Source: Thermoplasmatales archaeon UBA509 (GTDB lineage: Archaea > Thermoplasmatota > Thermoplasmata > Thermoplasmatales > Thermoplasmataceae). From it: a DNA stretch of 15,438 nucleotides. The translations under genes and the position numbers were made by a program. The notes under the pieces were generated by a model. It saw only the letters and a list, made by a program, of their open reading frames with translations. It ran no database searches and had not been told where the DNA came from. The DNA lies in contig DAJC01000023.1 in NCBI GenBank assembly GCA_002498845.1, forward strand, positions 1,271 through 16,708, given 5' to 3'. Shown piece by piece: positions 7,861 through 14,101 of the stretch. Each line of letters opens with the position of its first letter. The stretch's first letter is position 1.

Positions 7861-8121
7861 TTTCCTGATTTCAGTTTCCACGCTTTCCATGTCCTTGCCT
7901 TTCTCCTGTTCTATCCTGTCAAGGTCTAAACGCCATTTCTTAATCAGATCGTCAGATCCGAAGTATTTTGAATATCTCTTGTAGGTCTCGTGTTGCTTCT
8001 CAGTTACCTTGAAGCCTACTGTCTTTGTGAATCTCTCCTCCTGCCTATTTGTCTCGGCTTCAGAGTGTGAGTTCTGTGATATTAGACTGTCCAATCCTCT
8101 CTTCTTGATATCTGCCATCAT
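7846..8121 (-). CDS. Small ParA partner, probable ribbon-helix-helix centromere-binding protein
   Basis: This 91-residue protein (or 90 if the second ATG at 8118 is used) begins with KKRGLDSLIS (6-15), which resembles the N-terminal GLGRGLDALI box that ParB proteins use to stimulate ParA. Residues about 32-68 (FTKTVGFKVTEKQ, then two helices ending DDLIKKWRLDL) fit a ribbon-helix-helix strand-helix-helix. The C-terminus is a charged helix. The ATG overlaps the parA stop as ATGATG, so it is the second gene of the partition operon. Its expected role is to bind centromere repeats and link them to ParA. GGTTAACC sites beside the operon are candidate targets. Fold and role are inferred from motifs and position; I recognise no named family. 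Confidence 0.65.
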   Translation of the reverse strand: MMADIKKRGLDSLISQNSHSEAETNRQEERFTKTVGFKVTEKQHETYKRYSKYFGSDDLIKKWRLDLDRIEQEKGKDMESVETEIRKRLTK

Positions 8122-8870
8122 TTCACCTTCAAAATTCTCTCAATTTCCTTTGTGAGCGCAACATACGATTTGGAAGCAGGAGCATTTTTCCTGTATTTCA
8201 CAACCGGAGAACCTGCCATTGTAGAATCTGTTATGGTCACGTTCCTGGGAATAACTGTCTTAAGCAGGTTCTTTGAATAGTGTTTCCTGACATCCTCAAG
8301 AACTTCCTTGGAAGACCTTGTTCTTGAATTGAACATGGTCATGACCATTCCAAGCAGTTTCAAGTTCTTTGAAAGTCTTGAGTTCACGAGTTCTACGACT
8401 CTCATGAGTTGTGTCAAACCTTCCAGAGCGAAGAACTCGGCCTGTACAGGTATAAGCACGTAGTCAGATGCGACTAGTGAGTTGATAGTGAAGATTCCAA
8501 GACTAGGCGGGGTATCTATTATAATGAAGTCATATCTCCTGGCAATTCTCTTTAGCTCATTGTCCAGAATGTATTCACGGCCGATCTTCCCAGTCAACTC
8601 TACTTCTGCGCCAGCAAGGTCAATGGTACTTGGCACGATGTCGACTCCATCTTTCTGGATGATTGCGTCTTCTATCCTGCCATTAAGCATTACATCATAT
8701 ATCGTATGTTCCTGATCTGATTTGTTGATTCCAAAATGAGTGGTGAGATTTCCCTGCGGGTCGATGTCGACCAGAAGCACTCTGTGTTTCTCCGCTAGCA
8801 ACGCTCCCAGGTTGGCTGCAGTGGTTGTCTTCCCGCAACCTCCCTTCTGGTTGGCGATGGAGATGATCAT
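8118..8870 (-). CDS. parA: ParA/Soj-family partition ATPase
   Basis: This 250-residue protein has deviant Walker A KGGCGKTT (9-16), the A' motif VDIDPQG (34-40), Walker B IIIDTPPS (116-123) and a conserved VPVQAEFFALEG-like region (139-151). It is a full-length cytoplasmic ATPase that positions plasmids by patterning on nucleoid DNA with a ParB-type partner. The ATG at 8870 is preferred over an in-frame TTG one codon upstream: TTATAA (8894-8899) is centred 26-27 nt from that ATG, as in leaderless archaeal genes. A GGTTAACC palindrome (8906-8913) lies just upstream of this TATA box, so self-repression by the partner protein is plausible. It overlaps the downstream partner gene by ATGA. Confidence 0.93.
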   Translation of the reverse strand: MIISIANQKGGCGKTTTAANLGALLAEKHRVLLVDIDPQGNLTTHFGINKSDQEHTIYDVMLNGRIEDAIIQKDGVDIVPSTIDLAGAEVELTGKIGREYILDNELKRIARRYDFIIIDTPPSLGIFTINSLVASDYVLIPVQAEFFALEGLTQLMRVVELVNSRLSKNLKLLGMVMTMFNSRTRSSKEVLEDVRKHYSKNLLKTVIPRNVTITDSTMAGSPVVKYRKNAPASKSYVALTKEIERILKVK

Positions 8871-8893
8871 CAATCAAACTTGTCTGGAAAGGG

Positions 8894-8941
8894 TTATAAG
8901 TTTATGGTTAACCTGCTTGGAATAACGGTTAGCGGTTAACG
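8894..8941. promoter_or_regulatory. parA promoter with GGTTAAC-type sites
   Basis: On the minus strand a TATA box (8894-8899) is preceded by an exact GGTTAACC (8906-8913), a degenerate GGTTAGC (8927-8933) and CGGTTAACG (8933-8941). The spacing is consistent with an operator/centromere cluster bound by the ParA partner. The 120 bp from 8874 to 8993 hold no gene. Confidence 0.5.
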
Positions 8942-8993
8942 TTTTCAAAAATTGAAAATATAGGGTTTGCCGGTCTATTGCCGATAATCACTG

Positions 8994-9221
8994 TTAAGCA
9001 TAAGTACCCCAAAACGGAAACGGATGGAAGTAGTATTTCCCATAGAAGCTTGTCCCGAATGGAGTGAATACACCGCTTATCGACTTGTAATAGTGGAAAT
9101 AGACTGGATGGTTCTGGATTTGGGCAACGCCAGGTAATAATCCAACAGCGGGAACTACAGGAACTAAGAATATGAATGCTACGACAACAATCACAAGAAT
9201 GGATGTCAGCTTCCAGTTCAT
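8994..9221 (-). CDS. Small secreted or membrane-anchored aromatic-rich protein (75 aa)
   Basis: This 75-residue protein starts MNWKLTSILVIVVVAFIFLV, a signal peptide or membrane anchor of about 25 residues. The remainder is rich in Tyr, Phe, His, Pro and Gly (for example YFHYYKS and YYFHPFPFWGTYA) and has no Cys and almost no charge. I recognise no family. A TTTAAATA element (9246-9253) lies 28 nt upstream of the ATG, which supports this start and a leaderless message. The gene is divergent from a 48-residue membrane protein. A role at the cell surface is possible but unproven. Confidence 0.55.
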   Translation of the reverse strand: MNWKLTSILVIVVVAFIFLVPVVPAVGLLPGVAQIQNHPVYFHYYKSISGVFTPFGTSFYGKYYFHPFPFWGTYA

Positions 9222-9245
9222 TGTTTGTTCTCATGCAAGTTCAGG

Positions 9246-9263
9246 TTTAAATATTGCGCGCAA
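9246..9263. promoter_or_regulatory. Divergent promoter with TTGCGCGCAA palindrome
   Basis: Between two divergent tiny genes lie a TATA-like TTTAAATATT (9246-9255) and, overlapping its end, a perfect 10-bp palindrome TTGCGCGCAA (9254-9263). The TATA spacing fits the minus-strand gene (28 nt) but not the plus-strand gene (about 18 nt). The palindrome may be an operator. Confidence 0.35.
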
Positions 9264-9268
9264 CCCAT

Positions 9269-9415
9269 ATGGCAGTTCCGATTTCACCGATTGAAGCATC
9301 GATTGGAGGAGCACTGATTGTGTTCTTCATCCTATTCGTTATTTTCAAGAGTATAGTCAAGGCAGGCATATCATTCGTTATAGTCCTGGCCATCCTTTTC
9401 TTGCTTCATTTATGA
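9269..9415 (+). CDS. Tiny two-helix membrane protein (48 aa)
   Basis: This 48-residue, almost wholly hydrophobic protein has two transmembrane segments (about 12-27 and 32-47) joined by a short KSIVKAG loop. The ATG follows CCCAT without a ribosome site, and no well-placed TATA box is seen. A 7-bp stem with a T-rich loop begins at the stop codon and looks like its transcript end. It converges on the HerA-like gene, overlapping it by 6 bp. The protein could be a holin-like or membrane-accessory peptide; no family is recognised. Coding status is supported by the clean hydrophobic pattern and the hairpin at the stop, but remains uncertain. Confidence 0.5.
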   Translation: MAVPISPIEASIGGALIVFFILFVIFKSIVKAGISFVIVLAILFLLHL

Positions 9416-11185
9416 GCCTCTATTTTTTTGAGGCTCTTCGAGGAGAACCTTGAAGGAGTCAATGGTAGATACAATTACGTTCTCTCCTAATCCTATATAT
9501 CTACCCATTAGTTCCTTGTTTGGCACGATAATTATCACTCTAAGGTTTGTGCTTTTTATCCTGTCCTTCAGGTCTTCCATGCTGTGTTTCAGACCAGTCT
9601 CAATCTCGACCATGAAGAAATCTGTTTCAATGTCAAATGCGCTTCTTTCTCCCGTGGTAGATATTCTATTGATGGTTACACCGAGATCATTCAGGATTCC
9701 AACTACCTGGCTTTGCATCCCTGTGTGCAGGTTCGACAGGTTCGGATTCCTGGAATAATACATCACTATTGGCTTTCCATCCCTGAGATACTTGACCCTG
9801 CCCACTTCGTTGTTGTTCTTTAGTTCTTCAAGAGCGGATTTCAGCTTGAGCTTTGCCTGATCTTTCGTTATGCCATACTTCTCTGCGATTATCTTTCCCA
9901 TCTCCGTTGCATAAGACATCTTCTCGCTGAGTATTTCCAGGGCCTCCCTCCTGTAATCGATGGTCTCCCCTCTCCCTCCGACACCCACTTCCCTCTTTGG
10001 CTCCGTTACCTCCGCCGCGACCTTTCGTGTTTCCTTGTGCTCCAAACCGTTCGAAACGTACGTGAATACCGGCGTAAATGACGAGCCTTCTGGGAACTCT
10101 ACATCTATGAACTGCCTTGGCTGCAGTATCTCAACGGCAAATCTCATCAGCGGATTGTATGATAGAAGGTTAAGGTCGGCATCACCAAGCCTGAAGGTGA
10201 ACTTTGTTCCGAAGTTTGCCCTCATTTCGGGTAGTATATCGATGAGATTTTGCGTAATAATCCAAAGCATTCCCTTGTCCCTTATCTCCCTGGACATGAC
10301 GTCAAGGATTGTGTGATATGACTTGGTGAGTCTATGAGCTTCGTCTATGAGTATTAGAACGTCTTCTCTTGTGTGCTCCTCCATTTCCCTGTATATCTGC
10401 CTCAGCATCAGTTCTGCATAGAAATTCTGGGCCTGCATTGTCGGCAGTGAAGAGAAGTCAAAGACAATGCTTCCATTGTTCAGAGTGACGCTATCCATGT
10501 CCTCAATAACGAGGGTCTTAACGTTCTGCTCTATGGCATTCAGGGCCTCAACCTGATTCTTTGACGCGGTTCTCTTTCTTTCAGATAGCCTTTTCATGAA
10601 GTCTTTCCAGGTGTCGCTTTCAGAAGCTATCTCCTGCAGAAATCCAGGGGTCTGCTGCAGCTGTATGCCTGATGACGTCTTCTCTCCAAAGAAAGCGGTC
10701 ATATAAGCCTCTGAAAAGGCATTCACGTCCCTGAAGGGATTTGGCAAACACTCCTTTGCGTCGATGACAGGAATTCCAAGATGCAGTTCATGATCATTGG
10801 GCTTGAATGAAAATATGATCGTTTCCTTGTCGCTGAATATGGATATAAGGTGCGTGGTCAGATAGCTCTTGCCCTGTCCAGATACTCCCGTGATAGAAAC
10901 GTTCCTGTTTCCTTTGTGCTGAATATAATCCCGGAGAGATGAGGCCTTGGGAGAGCATTCTTCTCTCCTGAACTTGCCCCTCTCACTGTCGGGTATGATG
11001 GCATAAGCAATAGCAGTACGGCCAGAGAATCTCTTGAGCCTTTTCTCTGGATGATAAAATAGCCTTTCTTCGTTTCTTATGGGCAATTCGATTATTGGTC
11101 TGGATAAGACCTTTCGTGCATTGATAAGTTCAGAAAAACCCATTTCTCGCATAATTTGGCTTGGGCTTTTCAAATATTTATCCAT
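9410..11185 (-). CDS. HerA/VirB4-like ATPase with winged-helix and possible nuclease-like C-terminus
   Basis: This 591-residue protein has Walker A GVSGQGKS (100-107), Walker B VLILIDEAH (276-284) and a TQN sensor (311-313) followed by conserved arginines (R322, R332), the pattern of HerA/FtsK-superfamily DNA- or protein-pumping ATPases. After a G-rich linker near 400, residues 410-480 look like a winged helix (EALEILSEKM ... GKPIVMYYSR). The last 100 residues contain FDIETDFFMVEIETG (517-531) and RVIIIVP, which resemble a restriction-endonuclease-like fold with D518 and E527-x-E529. It is the last gene of a four-gene operon that includes a multi-pass membrane protein, so it may drive DNA transfer, packaging or processing. 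A GGTAGGG ribosome site lies 4 nt before the ATG. No relaxase gene is visible. Confidence 0.8.
   Translation of the reverse strand: MDKYLKSPSQIMREMGFSELINARKVLSRPIIELPIRNEERLFYHPEKRLKRFSGRTAIAYAIIPDSERGKFRREECSPKASSLRDYIQHKGNRNVSITGVSGQGKSYLTTHLISIFSDKETIIFSFKPNDHELHLGIPVIDAKECLPNPFRDVNAFSEAYMTAFFGEKTSSGIQLQQTPGFLQEIASESDTWKDFMKRLSERKRTASKNQVEALNAIEQNVKTLVIEDMDSVTLNNGSIVFDFSSLPTMQAQNFYAELMLRQIYREMEEHTREDVLILIDEAHRLTKSYHTILDVMSREIRDKGMLWIITQNLIDILPEMRANFGTKFTFRLGDADLNLLSYNPLMRFAVEILQPRQFIDVEFPEGSSFTPVFTYVSNGLEHKETRKVAAEVTEPKREVGVGGRGETIDYRREALEILSEKMSYATEMGKIIAEKYGITKDQAKLKLKSALEELKNNNEVGRVKYLRDGKPIVMYYSRNPNLSNLHTGMQSQVVGILNDLGVTINRISTTGERSAFDIETDFFMVEIETGLKHSMEDLKDRIKSTNLRVIIIVPNKELMGRYIGLGENVIVSTIDSFKVLLEEPQKNRGS
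9414..9436. terminator. Hairpin with T-tract between convergent genes
   Basis: GAGCCTC (9414-9420) and GAGGCTC (9430-9436) are a perfect 7-bp inverted repeat around a loop TATTTTTTT. It starts within the stop codon of the plus-strand 48-residue gene and can act as its terminator. On the other strand it encodes the last residues of the HerA-like protein (EPQKNRGS). Confidence 0.45.
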
Positions 11186-11191
11186 TTTTCC

Positions 11192-11599
11192 CTACCTTTT
11201 AATTACATATCGCCTGTTCAAGCCCACTGTGACTGTGTGGCGCTCTACTCTCACTGTTCCTGTCTCTACGAGGTATAGAATGATAGCCACTGCGATTACC
11301 AGAGCAAGGATGATGGAATATTCCAGCCCAAGGAAATAATAAAGTGCAAAAGCTGGAGCTCCGAAAATGAAAAGGATGACCAATGCAAGGACAATGTAAG
11401 AAATAACGTAGTAGAGGATTATCAGGAATCCTGTGAGAGCTACTGCTATGCCTATTACTCCTATAATTTCCAAAAAGATGTTTCCTGATGCCAGAAGCCA
11501 GAGGAAAGCATGCCAGACCGGTGGCATGAAGCTAGCCGACAGTATCAGAAATATTTCCCAGATCACGCATACAAGGCCTGCCTTCTCTTCAAGCTCCAT
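11192..11599 (-). CDS. Multi-pass membrane protein (135 aa)
   Basis: This 135-residue protein has about four hydrophobic segments (about 8-25, 41-65, 66-85 and 93-111) and a basic C-terminal tail (VRVERHTVTVGLNRRYVIKR). A strong ribosome site, AGAGGTGA, sits 3 nt before the ATG and overlaps the stop of the upstream gene. The HerA-like ATPase starts 6 bp downstream. The tight linkage suggests that it is the membrane partner of that ATPase, as VirB6/TrbL-like or pilus-platform proteins are for VirB4, though no sequence family is recognised. Confidence 0.7.
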   Translation of the reverse strand: MELEEKAGLVCVIWEIFLILSASFMPPVWHAFLWLLASGNIFLEIIGVIGIAVALTGFLIILYYVISYIVLALVILFIFGAPAFALYYFLGLEYSIILALVIAVAIILYLVETGTVRVERHTVTVGLNRRYVIKR

Positions 11600-11602
11600 A
11601 GC

Positions 11603-11953
11603 TCACCTCTGGGCCCTGAATCTCCTGTTTGGTGTAAGCGTCGCTGATATCGATGCCTCTTCCCTCTTGAAGATCAACCCACGTCTCGTTATCACGAGAT
11701 CCATTCTGAGCACCGGATTTGACTCATATTCAACGTAGTTGATGTCCGGATTCCGCTCCATGAATTCTCGTATGGCTGCTATTTGTCTTCGGTCCTCAAT
11801 CTCGTAACGGTTAACCGTGTTATCGATAACCGTTTCCTGCAATCTCTCTATGGTGCCTTTCTTCTGCGGGGCTATTTCGTATTGTATTATCTCGGGCTGG
11901 CCTTCTCCTGAATACTCAGGTTCATTCACAACAGTTCTTCTCACTTTATTCAT
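11603..11953 (-). CDS. Conserved-looking protein of unknown function (116 aa)
   Basis: The protein has 116 residues from the ATG at 11953, or 118 from an ATG two codons upstream (11959). GAGGAGGA ends immediately before the upstream ATG, too close for it but well spaced for the internal one, so 11953 is preferred. The protein is soluble and charged, with a helical middle (IERLQETVIDN, EDRRQIAAIREFMERN) and a strand-rich end (LRMDLVITRRGLIFKREEASISATL). I do not recognise the family. It lies in the operon with the membrane protein and the HerA-like ATPase. Its coding sequence contains two adjacent perfect 12-bp palindromes, listed separately. Confidence 0.7.
   Translation of the reverse strand: MNKVRRTVVNEPEYSGEGQPEIIQYEIAPQKKGTIERLQETVIDNTVNRYEIEDRRQIAAIREFMERNPDINYVEYESNPVLRMDLVITRRGLIFKREEASISATLTPNRRFRAQR
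11807..11830. repeat. Two adjacent perfect 12-bp palindromes
   Basis: ACGGTTAACCGT (11807-11818) is followed directly by GTTATCGATAAC (11819-11830). The first contains the GGTTAACC core found around the par operon. TAACCGTTTCCTG at 11827-11839 is repeated exactly at 7855-7867, where it is read in a different codon frame. This suggests a DNA-level signal inside a coding region. Confidence 0.5.
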
Positions 11954-12158
11954 TTCCATTCCTCCTCTTGTTCTCCAAAATGGAAAACCATGTCTGTGAT
12001 TTCGCTAGAAGCTCAGTTATAGTTACATAGTCGGGCTCCGAGATGAGTATTTGAGTTAGCGGACTTGTTGGGAATTTCGATGAGAACCCTTTTTTTAAGC
12101 TAATCAAAGAGATTTGTTGTGCATCTAGCGAGGCATTTTGGTTTTTCATCTCGATCAT
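11946..12158 (-). CDS. Small hypothetical protein heading the HerA operon (about 70 aa)
   Basis: The open frame gives 70 residues from the ATG at 12158 (MIEMKNQN), or 78 from one at 12182. No domain is recognised; the C-terminal half (LTQILISEPDYVTITELLAKS) is helical. Its end overlaps the next gene and contains that gene's GAGGAGG ribosome site, so transcription must pass through it. This makes it a credible first gene of the operon. An ATATTTAAAG element (about 12191-12200 on the minus strand) is placed to start transcription a few bases before 12158, which is why that start is favoured. It could instead be an untranslated leader. Confidence 0.45.
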   Translation of the reverse strand: MIEMKNQNASLDAQQISLISLKKGFSSKFPTSPLTQILISEPDYVTITELLAKSQTWFSILENKRRNGNE

Positions 12159-12198
12159 GTTAAGCCTTAGTTTGAAATACAAATCATGGTCTTTAAAT

Positions 12199-12822
12199 AT
12201 GGAATTCTCCGGAGTCCGATTAACTGTGTCCTGTCCGCATTGTCAACAAATAGTTGAGGCAATGATCAGGCAATATGATGAAATGGAACCACCTCAAATT
12301 CCCCATATGGCAGAAAGTCCTGCTTTTCAACAGGAAAGAATCACTGAAATGTTTGGTCACAGGAGGTCTAAAAGAGAGACACCGATCAAAATCCCGCGGA
12401 AGAAGATACTCGCATATGATACTGTTGTGGATCACATAAATGAGTTGAAAGGAAATGGGTATTTAGAAGAAATATACGATTCTCAGAACAATATTACTCT
12501 GCTAGCCCTAAACGAATCGAAAATTCTGTGTGATTACATAAAGAGGATAGGTTATGTTCCCGAAGAGATGTATGATTTTCAAACTCATGTAATATGGGAT
12601 TTCATAACGTCAGTAAGAGAGTGGAGGAACTACCTGAAAGCAGAGTGCAGTCATTGTGGAAAGGAAGTAAAACCAAAATTGCAGGTTAAGAAAGAGGTGG
12701 CTTCAAGAAATGGGGAATACGTCTTAAAAGAGACAGGAGAGTTGGTCTGGAGGTGCGGTACTCACTACAACAATTCAAAGAAGCTGATTCATATGAAGAA
12801 AATTGACACATATTTTGAGTAG
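12199..12822 (+). CDS. Zinc-ribbon protein of unknown function (207 aa)
   Basis: The protein has 207 residues from the ATG at 12199; an upstream in-frame ATG at 12157 would add 14 residues. An N-terminal CPHC (12-15) and a C-terminal CSHC with a later RCGTH motif suggest metal sites at both ends. The middle (about 60-140) is helical and basic, with KIPRKKILAYDTVVDHINEL perhaps forming a winged helix. It is divergent from the HerA operon with overlapping promoter space, so a transcriptional regulator of that operon is possible. No named family is recognised. It is followed by 24 bp and then by the left copy of the 40-bp direct repeat. Confidence 0.7.
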   Translation: MEFSGVRLTVSCPHCQQIVEAMIRQYDEMEPPQIPHMAESPAFQQERITEMFGHRRSKRETPIKIPRKKILAYDTVVDHINELKGNGYLEEIYDSQNNITLLALNESKILCDYIKRIGYVPEEMYDFQTHVIWDFITSVREWRNYLKAECSHCGKEVKPKLQVKKEVASRNGEYVLKETGELVWRCGTHYNNSKKLIHMKKIDTYFE

Positions 12823-12846
12823 ATATGGTTAGGTAGTAAGCATCCC

Positions 12847-12886
12847 ACAATTAAAAAGGCATTTTCATTATAGCCTTTCCGTTGGG
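12847..12886. repeat. 40-bp direct repeat, displaced copy of the integrase gene end (left boundary)
   Basis: All 40 bases are identical to 14102-14141. This copy carries the last 11 integrase codons, the stop and 4 further bases, but has no integrase gene upstream of it. It looks like the original gene end, displaced when the cassette between the repeats was inserted; att-site function is inferred. Confidence 0.75.
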
Positions 12887-12923
12887 GATATTGGAATTTG
12901 ATTGTAGAATCCGAAAAATAAGG

Positions 12924-13136
12924 CTATTTTGTCTTCTTTTCATCTTCAATGCTTATGCCATTTGATGTAATGGACAATGCGACAAAGTGGGCGCTGTTTC
13001 CTACTACGTAGGCCATGTCGAAAATGTAGAGATAATTGGAGACGTTCTTTGTGTAAAAAGCAAATATGTTGATTATTAAGATGACAATTGAGATAGCAAA
13101 AACAAAAGATAGGTGATAGCCGTACTTACTGAGCAC
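12924..13136 (-). CDS. Small membrane protein of the halocin-like cassette (70 aa), candidate immunity factor
   Basis: This 70-residue protein has a strong transmembrane helix (about 9-28) and a second weaker hydrophobic stretch (about 36-57), then an acidic-basic tail IEDEKKTK. The start is GTG: no ATG exists upstream before an in-frame stop, and AAGGTATC lies just upstream as a weak ribosome site. It is the last gene of a three-gene operon behind the cysteine-rich halocin-like gene. Small membrane proteins in such places commonly give producer immunity or export; that role is inferred here, and no family is recognised. Confidence 0.6.
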   Translation of the reverse strand: MLSKYGYHLSFVFAISIVILIINIFAFYTKNVSNYLYIFDMAYVVGNSAHFVALSITSNGISIEDEKKTK

Positions 13137-13166
13137 TTTGATACCTTCTCTTAGGAACTGGCTTCT

Positions 13167-13418
13167 TCATTTCTTCTTCGTGTTATTCCAAATTTCGCCA
13201 GCCCTCTTCTGTAGCTTTCCACTCCTGGCACCTATTAAGACCCCAACTAATATGGTTATGACAGAAATACCAAAGAGACCTAGTCCGTAGAAGAATGTGT
13301 ATGCAAGCAACGTTTTATCTGTATGGAAAAGCGCACCAACTGCCATAATTACCAAGGAAATAAAGAAAATTACTGTTCCAACAGTCATTACCTTATTTAT
13401 TGAGTGAAACTTGACCAT
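13167..13418 (-). CDS. Small two-helix membrane protein of the halocin-like cassette (83 aa), candidate immunity or export factor
   Basis: This 83-residue protein has two transmembrane helices (about 10-30 and 38-63) with a short loop, and a basic cytosolic tail (RSGKLQKRAGEIWNNTKKK). It begins 22 bp after the stop of the halocin-like gene, with AAAGGCGAT as a near-consensus ribosome site about 5 nt before the ATG. Its layout resembles bacteriocin-immunity membrane hairpins with a lysine-rich tail. This is a guess from position and topology, because the sequence itself is not recognised. Confidence 0.65.
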   Translation of the reverse strand: MVKFHSINKVMTVGTVIFFISLVIMAVGALFHTDKTLLAYTFFYGLGLFGISVITILVGVLIGARSGKLQKRAGEIWNNTKKK

Positions 13419-13440
13419 TTTTATCGCCTTTTATTTTCTA

Positions 13441-14052
13441 TTATGTACAATAACCTGCCTTCTGGCAAAGGTACGCTGTTCCGACCTTGCAACCATATTC
13501 GGTTATCTGATCAAGTATTATTGAGCAGGCTGTAGCACATATAGCAACGCAAATCAGGTAACCGACAAGGGTCTCGACGAACTCCAAGCAAACTGACGCA
13601 CAAACATCAACGCATATCTCATCTTCGGGTATTTGGTCAGCCAATAACTCACATGCGAAGTCTGCGATAGCTTCACAGATATCGCATTGGATAGACGGGT
13701 CATTACTTGAAAATGTTTTGGTGTTGACATCTATGGTTGAATCTACAGGTTTACCTGAACCGCAACATATTCCACCCTCGGAAATTCCTACAATGTGAAG
13801 TTTTGTCTTCGTTTGTTCTTTTCCTAACGTTTCAATCGAGTATGTTGCACTACCATAGTTTTTACCATCGAATATTTTGTAGTTTATAGTATGCTTCCCA
13901 TTAATATCACCCTTTAAAATCTGAGTACCATGAATCAAAATGGGGTTTCCTTCTTCAAATTGTATTAGAATTGATGCTTGTTGAACTCTTGCGTCTTTTT
14001 CTTTTCTCTCGTCAAAGTGGAGCACCTTTATTCCTTTCAGTTTTTTTGTCAT
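13441..14052 (-). CDS. Halocin C8-like archaeocin precursor (cysteine-rich, 203 aa)
   Basis: The protein has 203 residues from the ATG at 14052; an in-frame TTG at 14061 is rejected because the TATA box (14071-14083) is centred about 25 nt from the ATG. Residues about 1-90 form a beta-rich, Cys-free domain. Residues 123-202 hold 12 cysteines. The block CDICEAIADFAC (C-x2-C-x7-C) and the ending GCKVGTAYLCQKAGYC match, from memory, halocin C8 (CSACKYAAGQVC and GCGDAVAKEACNRAGLC). Halocin C8 is likewise released from the C-terminus of a larger precursor whose N-terminal part gives immunity. A GG at 93-94 precedes C96-C97 and may mark processing. Unlike prohalocin C8, no Tat or Sec signal is seen, so export is unexplained. 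It is followed by two membrane-protein genes and is AT-rich compared with the integrase. Confidence 0.75.
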   Translation of the reverse strand: MTKKLKGIKVLHFDERKEKDARVQQASILIQFEEGNPILIHGTQILKGDINGKHTINYKIFDGKNYGSATYSIETLGKEQTKTKLHIVGISEGGICCGSGKPVDSTIDVNTKTFSSNDPSIQCDICEAIADFACELLADQIPEDEICVDVCASVCLEFVETLVGYLICVAICATACSIILDQITEYGCKVGTAYLCQKAGYCT

Positions 14053-14070
14053 AATAATCAAATCGAAATC

Positions 14071-14083
14071 ATATATATATATA
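14071..14083 (-). promoter_or_regulatory. TATA box of the halocin-like gene
   Basis: An alternating A/T run, ATATATATATATA, is centred about 25 nt upstream of the ATG at 14052, the position expected for a strong archaeal promoter of a leaderless message. It lies within 20 bp of the 40-bp repeat, so the cassette carries its own promoter. Confidence 0.6.
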
Positions 14084-14101
14084 CTTTACTATGATATTTT
14101 A

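Noticed and set aside
8871..8873. TTG start for ParA one codon upstream
   Set aside because: The ATG at 8870 is better placed relative to the TATA box and gives the normal ParA N-terminus.
8929..9234. 101-codon minus-strand frame overlapping the 75-residue gene
   Set aside because: The 75-residue frame has a clean signal peptide and a correctly spaced TATA box; this one has neither and covers the GGTTAAC sites.
14053..14061. TTG start three codons upstream of the halocin-like ATG
   Set aside because: TATA spacing favours the ATG at 14052, and the extra residues add no signal peptide.
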